NCBI RefSeq assembly: GCF_014066305.1
Contig: NW_023501052.1
Span: 933,001 to 997,000, forward strand
DNA: 64,000 nt
Source: Letharia columbiana
Lineage: Eukaryota > Ascomycota > Lecanoromycetes > Lecanorales > Parmeliaceae
Direction of reading: 5' to 3'
Shown one piece after another: positions 54,680 to 64,000 of the stretch. Made by a program: the position numbers and the translations under genes. Positions within the stretch are counted from its first letter, which is position 1; the number at the start of each line of letters is the position of its first letter. The notes below the pieces were generated by a model that was not told the DNA's origin, made no database searches, and saw only the letters and a list, made by a program, of their open reading frames with translations.

Positions 54680-57600
54680 TATATAGATTAGACGGGCGAA
54701 GAAATTAGAGTTATAGCGACGAATACGTAGAACTTAAAAAAAAAAAAAAAAAAAAATTTCTTTTAGATTTTTATTTTATTATTTTACGTCTTTTTATAAT
54801 AATATTAAGATCTAAGATTATAAAAGCGAATATACTAAATTTAATAGTATTCTCGATTTTTAATTATCTAGTCTACTTTCTTCTTTATATATTACTTTAT
54901 TTAAAATCTTTTAATAATCTATAATCGCGACGCTAAAATCTATAGATTATATTTATTTTAATATATTTTATTTAATAATAATTTTTATATACTATAACGC
55001 GCGAAGTTAAATATTTTAATATCGCGCGTTATTATAAGTAATATACTTAATTAAATTTAACTTTATCTTATTTAAAAATTAATATCATCTATTATTATAA
55101 GTAATATATTTAATTAAATTTAGTTTTATACTATTATTATTATATATAATTTATTTAATTAAATATTATTAATAAGTTATTATTATCTATAGATAATATT
55201 TATCTAAATAAAAAATAAATTCTTTTTTACTTTATCTCTAATTATTTTAATATAGAATTTTATCTTTAACTTATATTTATTACGCGCTTACTATATATTT
55301 AATTTAATCTTATCTCTTATAAGAATATAATTTTTCTTTCTTTACTCTCTTTTCTTTATTATAATAACTTATTCTAAAAAGACTTTAAAAGAAAAATATA
55401 TTTTCGCTTATAAGATTATAGCTAGACTTTAAGCTAGATATTAAATTAAATATAAAATTTAATTTTTATAAATAGATATAACTATTTTATCGTAATTCTT
55501 AAATCTTATAGATTTTTTACTCTTTAGAGTTATAGCTAAATAATAAGAGATAATTTAAATAAAAAATAATTAATTTATTAATATTATAGAGAGTTCTAAT
55601 TTATTAAGAGAGTTAGAAGAAGAATAGTAATATTATTTTAATTAAAATAAAATCGTAGTAGTAATAATTTCCTCTCTCGATTATATTTAATTTTTTAATT
55701 AGATCTTAAAGTAAGAGTAATATAATTACTCGATTTTTAATTAGATTATTATTTAAAGAAGCTTTTTTAAATTTTAATAAATCGCGTAAACTAAGTAGAT
55801 AGACTTATATTATTCTATTTATTTAGAATTTTATTAAGATTATAAATATTTTAGCTATAAATATATATCTATAATCGAAATTAAGTAATAGAGTTTTCTA
55901 TATTTATCGTTATAATTAAATATTTATATATTTATAAAGAGACTCTTAAGTTTGCTCTCTTCTTTATAACCCTTTCTTTCTTTCTTAATTTAAGAGTTTT
56001 TTATCTTTACTCTCTTCTCTATAACTTCTCTCTTTTTTTTAATTTAAGAGTTTTTTATCTATACTCTTTTCGATATAATTTTTCTTTCTTTTTTTAATTT
56101 AAGAGTTTTTTATTTATACTTTCTTTGATATAACTCTTTTTTTTTTTTTAATCTAAGAGTTTTTTATATATACTTTCTTCGATATAATTCTTTCTTTCTT
56201 TATAATTTAAGAGACTTTTAATATTAAGTGAAGTTAAGTCTAATTTAATTAATCTTAATACTTCTAATCTTTTAATAATTAATCTTTTCTCGAAATATTT
56301 AGATAAGTATAATTATAGATTAAAAAATATATATAATTTTAACTCTAGATTAGAGCGATATAATTATCTTTTAACTTTTATAAATAAATTTAGAAGATTA
56401 AGAAACTATATTTAAAGATATTATTCTCTTTTATTAATTTATATAATAATATTATAAAGATTCTTAGAGCTAGCTAAAAGACTTACTATATCTATAATAT
56501 ATTATTATTAAATTCTTTTTTAAAATCTAACTAACGTTAAATAGCGAGTAATTTTAATATTATTCTTGAAGATATTCTTTCTCTTCGCGAAATAATTAAT
56601 TATTAAAATTAGTATTTTTTATAGAGTTCTTTTTTAATAACGCTTTACACCTTTTATATTAAAATAAGATTATAAAGCGAGATAAAGTAGCGAATGATTT
56701 TAAGATTATTAATTAAAAAGCTCTTTTTATAAATAATAAGAAATTTAGTTATTATTAATTTTAATAGATCTAAAGAAGCGCTTTTTACGCTAGACTCGAG
56801 AGAAAGATCTTATATTTTAACATTTTTAAAATATTAATAATATAATATTCGATATTTTGAGTCTAGCTATTTATCGATATAAATTTTACTTTATACTTTA
56901 ATTATTATTTCTATAATAAATTATTTAGAATTAATAAATAATTATTTACGATTTAAAATTATATAAGATAAAATAACTTTATTTAAGCTACTATATTATC
57001 GATAATAACTTAAAGGTTATTATTTATATTTTCTTTTCTTATCTTTTAATAGTTAATTTCGATATTATATATCTAAATAACGATGAGTAAAATAGATAGA
57101 TTAATAATATTATTTAATTTACGCTTAGAAATATCTATAGTTATTATATATAATAGTATTAGTTAAGAAGCTATATTAATATAAATTATAAGATATACGT
57201 TAAAAAAAAGTAGAGTATTAATAACGCTAATTATTCGATTAATATTAATTATTTACTATCTATTAATCTACTAAAATAATTTTAAAAGTATATATTTTAT
57301 AAGAGTAATAAATATTTTAAATTTATAAGTCTTAGTATTAATTATTATAGTTTATAATTTTAAGAAGCTTAACTTAATATAATAGCCTCGCTCTAATAAA
57401 GTATAACTTTCTTAAGCTTATAAAATTCTACTATAATATTTATAATAAGAGTTATTTAAATCGAGATAACGCGTAACTTAATATCGAAGTTAAAGATATT
57501 CTTCGCTATTAACGATATTATATTACTATAAAAGATATATTATCTTAAATAATAAATATAAGAATTCTATAATCTTCGATAGATTATATATTATCTTATA

Positions 57601-58741
57601 GTTTTATAATATTCTTTTATATTAACGTACGATATAAGTTTAATTTTTATTAAATTAAATTTAAGTAATCTATTATAAAGCGAAGAAAATTTTATTTATA
57701 ATAAGATCTATAATAGTAATAAAGATCTATTTATTATATTATTTAAAAATTATTTTATATTTAATAATAATAACTTTAAAGGCTTAGAGTTCTCTTAATT
57801 TTATATCGATAAATATTTCGAAGTAAATCGATATAGTCGAACTATAGTTAATATTTAAGAATCTTATCTAAAATAGCTTAATATAGTTAAAGAATATAAA
57901 AAGAGTAAGTAAAGAGTCGCTATCGTATTAAAAGATTTAATAAAAATAAAGTTCTTATTTAATATATAATCGAAATATTATATAAAATAATTATTCTTTA
58001 TATATTACGAATTTAATATTAATAATTACTCGATTATTATTATATAGACTATTCTTTTTTATTAAATATTTAGAAGATTTAATAATTTAATATTATTTAT
58101 AAATAATATTAATAGCTATTTATCTATAAATAATTAGATAAGAAGTCTTAATTATTAAAAACTTTTATTATTTTTATTAAATACTTTTAATTAAAAAGAT
58201 TAATAAGTTTATATTAGTCTATTTAAATAGATAAATAATATATTTAAAAGTATTAACGATTAAGAGCTTATCTCTAGACTAAATAACTATTCTATTACTT
58301 TCGAAAATCTAATAATATCTTTATAAAATTACAATTAGCGTTTATTATTATATTTTTATATTAATTATAAAAAAAGTTATATTATTATAACGATTTAAGT
58401 TAATATTAAAAAAAATAAAAAGTTATAAATATCGATAAAAGTAACTTTAACGCTAAGCGCTTCGTTATAATAATAATAAGATTTCTAAAAATAGTCTTTT
58501 AGATAACTTAGAAGTCTAATTAATATAATTTTATTAATCTCGATTTTAAATAAGTAATTAAGCGATATAGAATTATATAATTTTAAGTAGATTAATTTCT
58601 ATAGAAGATATTATCTATCTTCTAATCGCGTTTTCTAAATTAGCTTTAATTAGCTAATAATATATTTTATAAATTCTTTTATTATATTCGAAATATTTGA
58701 TCTTTTAATCGAATAAAAGAATATTTAAGTTATATTTTAAG
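54680..58741 (+). repeat. repeat X, copy 2 (~4.06 kb), abutting D1 copy B
   Basis: Same order as copy 1, with an A21 run at 54,736-54,756 and the ~55-bp array at 55,960-56,215. It ends exactly where D1 copy B begins. Confidence 0.8.
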
Positions 58742-61700
58742 ATAAGATATTCTATATTCATAAATCTAATTATAATTTAAATTTTCTCTATAAAATTTCT
58801 CAAAATCTAACTTAATTTCTATTATTTAAACTATTTTATATTATCTAAATATCTTATATAAGTATAATTATTAATATAGATACTTAATAGTAAATAAAAT
58901 ATAGATTTAGAGATCTTCGAAATCGAATTCGAGATTCGTCTTTATAAAAAAAAATAAGATTACTATAGCGCGATATTTTCGTTTATATACGCTAGAATTT
59001 AGCGTTATATATTCGTTTTATATACGCTAAAATTTAGCGTTATATATTCGTTTATATATATTAAAATTTAGCGTTATATATTCGTTTATATATATTAGAA
59101 TTTAACGTTATATATTCGTTTATATACGCCGAAATTTAACGTTATATATTCATTTATATACGCTAGAATTTAGCGTTATATATTCGTTTATATATATTAA
59201 AATTTAGCGTTATATATTCGTTTATATATACTAGAATTTAGCGTTATATATTCGTTTATATACGTCGAAATTTAGCGTTATATATTCGTTTATATATATT
59301 AGAATTTAGCGTTATATATTCGTTTATATACGCCGAAATTTAGCGTTATATATTCGTTTATATATATCGAAATTTAGCGTTATATATTTGTTTTATATAT
59401 CGAAATTTAGCGTTATATATTCGTTTATATATATTGAATTTAGCGTTATATATTTATTTATATATATCGAAATTTAGTATTATATATTCGTTTATATACG
59501 CCGAAATTTAGCGTTATATATTCGTTTATATACGCTAGAATTTAGCGTTATATATTCGTTATATATATCGAAATTTAGCGTTATATATTCATTTATATAT
59601 ATCGAAATTTAGCGTTATATATTCGTTTATATAGTCGAAATTTAGTATTATATATTTTTTATATATATCGAAATTTAATATTATATAAATCTTATATTAT
59701 TAATACTAAAATCTATTCTTCTTTATATAAGTTATAATATACTTTCTTTTATATTTACTAGTTATATATATTAAATCTTAACATTATATTAATTTAATAT
59801 ATAATATTATTAAGCGTTATAATCTTTTATATATAGTTTTAACTTAACTTTATCGATCTTAAGATAAGTTTAAGTAGAAAACTCTATTAAGACTTAATTT
59901 TTTAGTATATTATCTAATATATAATATTTATATTTTATATATATATAATCTTTAATAAAAATATGTAATTACGTAATATAGTCTTTTTAAAACTCTTAAT
60001 AAAAGTCGAATAAATAGTTAAATAGATCTTTGTTAAATTAAAAGCTATAGTATAGTAATTAAAAAGTAAACTTTTAATTTTATTTTATTAAAAAATTTAG
60101 CTAAGTTAGTTATAGTAGCGATATTAATATTTAAAAATATTATATATCTTAATAAACGCGTAATACTATATAGAAATTTTCTTATAATATATAATTCTTA
60201 AAGATAATTACTATAATACTCGTCGAATCAATAATATAGCGTATTAAGAAAAATATCGTAACCTTATTAATTAGTTTATTATTTTAATTAAATATTATAA
60301 TCTCCTCTTTATTTTTTAAATAACTAGATTTATAAGAGTTATTATAATAATATATATAAGTAAATAAGTAAGTAAAGTATCGTCGTAGTAATATATATAA
60401 ATAAATAAGTAATTAAATTTATAAAGAGTAGAGCGAAGAGTAAAGTAAAGATAATTTATTTTTTTAAGTCTATAGCTTCTCTACTTTAATATACACTATA
60501 TAATAAAATAGATAAAAGATATTAACTCTTATACTTAAGTATTTTTTAATATAAAAAAAATACCTAAACTTCTTATAAGTAAAATAGTAAATTATTATAT
60601 ACAATTTTTTATTATTAATTATCTTTTCGACATAGTAGTAATATTCGCCATCTTCTATCTTATCTATTATTTATTAGCGATATATATCTCTTATATCAAG
60701 TTAATCGCCTTATCGCTAGCGAATAAATTATTTATCTCTACTCTTAAGAAAGTAAATAAAGTTAAAAAAAGAGCGTTTAAAGAGTTTAACGTAAAAAGCT
60801 ATAATTTAATTTTAACGCTTAATAACTAAGATAAAGAAAGCTTTACTCTTAAAAGAATAAGATAAAAAATAGAGGGAAAAAAGTCGATAAAGAAAGAAGA
60901 AGGAAAGTCGTCAAAGAGGGAAAAGGCTAATTTATTATTATTAATAGAATTTTAGTAAGAAGACTTTAAATATATATCAAAGCTTCTATTATCTCGTTAG
61001 GCGATTTTCTTCTTTATTTTAATAATCTAGATTCGTAATTTTATCTTATTTCTAGATTTCGTTAAGATTTTAAATCTCTTATCTCTTCTCTCTATTTATT
61101 CTCTAATTTATTCTTTAATATTTAAGACTCTTAGCGATAGTATTAATACTTATTTAAAAATCTTAATCTCTTTAATTTCTTTTAAGTTTATAGCTTCTTT
61201 ACTCTAATATATACTAAATAATAGAATAAATAAGAGATATTAGCTCTTATATTTAAGTATCTTTCGATATAAAAAAAATACTTAGACTTATTATATATAA
61301 AATAGTAAATTATTATATACGATTTCTTATTATTAATTATCTTTTTAATATAAAAATAATATTCGTTATCTTTTATCTTATCTATTATTTATTAGTAATA
61401 TATATCTCTTATATAGATTAATCGTCTTATTACTAATAAATAGATTATTTATCTTTATTTTTAAAAAAGTAGATAAAGTTAAAGAAAGAATATCTATAGA
61501 GTTAAGAGTAGAAAGTTATAGTTTAATTTTAACGCTTAATAGCTAGAGATAAAAAAAGCTTTATTTTTAAGAAAGTAAAATAAGAGAGAGAGAGAGAAGT
61601 CAATAAAGAAAGAGGGAGAGAAGTTATTAAAGAAAAAGAAGGCTAATTTATTATTACTAATAAGATTTTAATAAGAAGATTTTAAATATATATCGAAACT

Positions 61701-62640
61701 TCTATTATTTATTAGATAATTTTCTTCTTTATTTTAATAATCTAGATATATATAAAAGAGTTAATTTTATTAATCTAAATTCGTTAATATAAGAAGCGTA
61801 TTCTTATATATCTCGCGGTTTTTTATATTAAGAAGCGTTTTATAGCGCTATCGATATTAGATAATATATAATATAATAAAAGTTAAGCGAATTTTAATAT
61901 TGATTTTATAAGTAGAGATAAATAATAAATATATTATAATAGATATATTATAATAAGTCTATAGCTTTCTATATTATCTTATTATAAGTAATAATAGATA
62001 TATAACTTTATAAGAATCTAATCTTAAATAACGATTATATAGTTAGAGATTTTTTAATAATATATATAATATTAAGTTATAACTTATCGAGTTAATAGAA
62101 TATATAATTATCTTCTTATTAAGATCTATAATAACTCGATTATTATTTAGTTATAATAATTATTATAATAGAGTTAGCTTTTAAAATATATTAATAATTT
62201 AAGTTATTATCTTTAATACTTAAGTATTATTTTATAATTCGAAAATAATTATAAGATATATATTATAAGCGATAGCGAGAGTATAAGATATATAATAAGT
62301 TTGTTATAATAAGTCTATTGGGAAGGAAAAAATAAGCGTTAAAATGCGATGATAAAAATAATGATTATTAGCCTTACTCGAGCGAGCTAGTTAAGACGCG
62401 AGACTTTTCGCGCTAAAGCTATATATAGTACGACTATAGTTATTATTCTTCTTTAAGCTTTCTTTTATTATAGTCTTACGATTTTTTATCTCTTTTAACT
62501 ATAATAATTTCTTCTCTTTATATTATAATAAAATTAGATTTTAATTTATCGAGATTTATTTTCTAATCTCGATTATTAGAAAAGCTAGCGCTTCTATATC
62601 TATAAATTTAATTATAAAATATTATTAAGCGTTATAGTCT
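58742..62640 (+). repeat. repeat D1, copy B
   Basis: Collinear with D1-A but about 900 bp longer. The satellite has ~6 more units (about +205 bp), and the R block with its ~160-bp spacer is duplicated in tandem (60,475 and 61,190, +715 bp). After 62,640 the two copies diverge. Confidence 0.8.
58972..59690 (+). repeat. 34-bp satellite, about 21 units (D1 copy B)
   Basis: Same unit as at 39,245-39,765, with more units retaining CG (TTCGTTTATATACGCCGAAA variants) and a few length variants of 30-33 bp. Confidence 0.9.
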
Positions 62641-64000
62641 TTTATATATATTAAAATCTTATAGATAAAGATTTCTTAAAGCTCGATAGTTAGCTTTCTA
62701 GAACGATATATCTTAATTAAATCTTAATTAATTAAGAGTTAATTTTACTAATTATATATATAAAGACTTAAATCGAATATTTTATATTACTCTCGAGAAA
62801 GTAAACGAAGTAATATATTTAATTATATTATATTATTACGTTTTAATTAATTTTACTCTATATATAGAAAGCGAAATAGTCTACTAATTATTAAGCTATC
62901 GTTTTAAATATAATTTATATTTATAATTTATCTTTAATAAGTTAAAGTTTTATATCTATATTTAAGACTCGCGTATAGACGTAATTTCGTCTTATTCTCA
63001 GATTTCGTTCAAATTCTAGATCTCTTATTTCTTCTCTTATTTATTTCTTTATTTTTTTTTAATATCTTAGACTCTTAGTAATAGTATTATTATTTATTCT
63101 AAAATATTAATCTCTTAAACTTCTTCTAGATCTATATCTTCTTTATTTTAATATATATTAGATAATAAAATAAATAAGAGATATTAACTCTTATAGTTAA
63201 GTATTTTTTAATATATAAAAAATACCTAGATTTCTTATATATAAAATAGTGAATTATTATATATAACTTTTTATTATTAGTTATCTTCTTAATATAAAAG
63301 TAATATTCATTATCTTCTATCTTATCTATTATTTATTAGTAATATATATCTCTTATATAGATTAATCGCCTTATCGCTAATAAATAAATTATTTATCTCT
63401 ATTTTTAAGAGAGTAGATAAAGTTAAAAAGAGAAAATTTAAAGAGTTAAGAGTAAAAAGCTACGGTTTAATTTTAACGCTTAATAATTATAGAAGCGAAG
63501 TAAGATAAGAGAGAGAAAGAAAAGTTAACGAAGAAAAGATCTTATCTATTATTTATTAGCGATATATATCTCTTATATAAATTAATCATCTTATCGCTAG
63601 CGAATAAATTATTTATTTCTATTTTTAAGAGAGTAGATAAAGTTAAAGAGAGAAAATCTAAAGAGTTAAGAGTAGAGAGTTATAATATAATTTCGACGCT
63701 TAATAACTATAAGAGCGAAGTGAAATAAGAGAGAGAGAGAGAAGTTGGCGGAGAAAGGGGAGGGGAGTTATCGAAGAAAGAGAAGGCTAATATATTATCG
63801 CTAATAGAATTTTAATAAGAAGACTTTAAATATATATCGAAGCTTCTATTATTTATAAGGCGATTTTCTTCTTTATTTTAATAATCTAAGTATATATAAA
63901 AAAGTTAATTTTATTAATCGAAATTTATTAGTATAAAAAGTATATTTTTATATATCTCGCGATATTTTATAATAAGAAGCGCTTTATAGCGCTATCGATA
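60475..64000 (+). repeat. tandem/dispersed R blocks, 4 copies
   Basis: R-like blocks at 60,475-61,030, 61,190-61,850, 63,125-63,540 and 63,535-64,000 (cut by window end). The first and third gaps carry the same ~160-bp spacer (GATTTCGTT...TCTCTTAT...TTAGACTCTTAG, at ~61,030-61,190 and ~62,975-63,135). Ancestral function unknown. Confidence 0.7.

Larger units (their letters stand above)
38985..64000. repeat. RIP-mutated AT-rich island 3, continues beyond the window
   Basis: 25 kb with virtually no CpA or TpG, frequent CpG, and no open frame of 60 codons. It is built from long duplicated blocks: D1 (39,005-41,995 and 58,742-62,640), X (47,385-51,378 and 54,680-58,741), and repeat Z copy 2 (51,650-53,720), plus unique-looking RIP DNA (42.0-47.4 kb and 53.7-54.7 kb). 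No ancestral protein could be recognised. Confidence 0.92.

Noticed and set aside
1..64000. tRNA, rRNA or telomeric repeat
   Set aside because: No cloverleaf B-box context, rRNA-like stretch or TTAGGG array was seen by eye; a dedicated scan was not possible.

Overview
The window comes from a filamentous ascomycete (Pezizomycotina). The genes have short 53-159 nt GT-AG introns. They include families typical of that group: Zn2Cys6 regulator, PTH11-like receptor, GH3 xylosidase, HAD-like terpene-cyclase-type protein, GT34, and MFS sugar transporter. More than half of the window is extremely AT-rich DNA in which CpA and TpG are almost absent while CpG remains, the signature of saturated repeat-induced point mutation (RIP). 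The class within Pezizomycotina cannot be fixed from this sequence.

Layout. (1) 1-10.5 kb is gene-bearing: a cytochrome P450 relic, a Y_phosphatase3-type phosphatase, a HAD-like/terpene-cyclase-type protein, an F-box-like 2EXR-type protein and a GT34 glycosyltransferase. (2) 10.6-12.6 kb is a small RIP island. (3) 12.7-27.1 kb is gene-bearing but decayed: a kinase relic, an intact secreted beta-xylosidase whose promoter carries CreA- and XlnR-type sites, a broken Zn2Cys6 regulator, a PTH11-like receptor gene split by a 148-bp solo-LTR-like insertion, an N-terminally truncated FAD monooxygenase relic, an intact RRM protein of the Pin4/Cip type, and an intact seven-exon MFS sugar transporter. 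(4) 27.1-36.2 kb is a large RIP island ending inside a 1.5-kb inverted-repeat element, one arm of which is RIP-mutated and the other not. (5) 36.3-39.0 kb is a short GC-normal stretch with one intact APH-like kinase gene. (6) 39.0-64.0 kb is one continuous RIP island running off the window. It holds two copies each of at least two long repeat families, a 34-bp satellite and several other tandem arrays.

How it fits together. The xylosidase and sugar transporter suggest plant-polysaccharide use. The P450 relic and HAD-like/cyclase protein may be the remains of a terpenoid locus. Gene decay (P450, kinase, regulator, receptor, monooxygenase) is concentrated beside the RIP islands. No rRNA, tRNA, telomeric repeat or CRISPR was seen. 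No coding capacity is left in the RIP islands.
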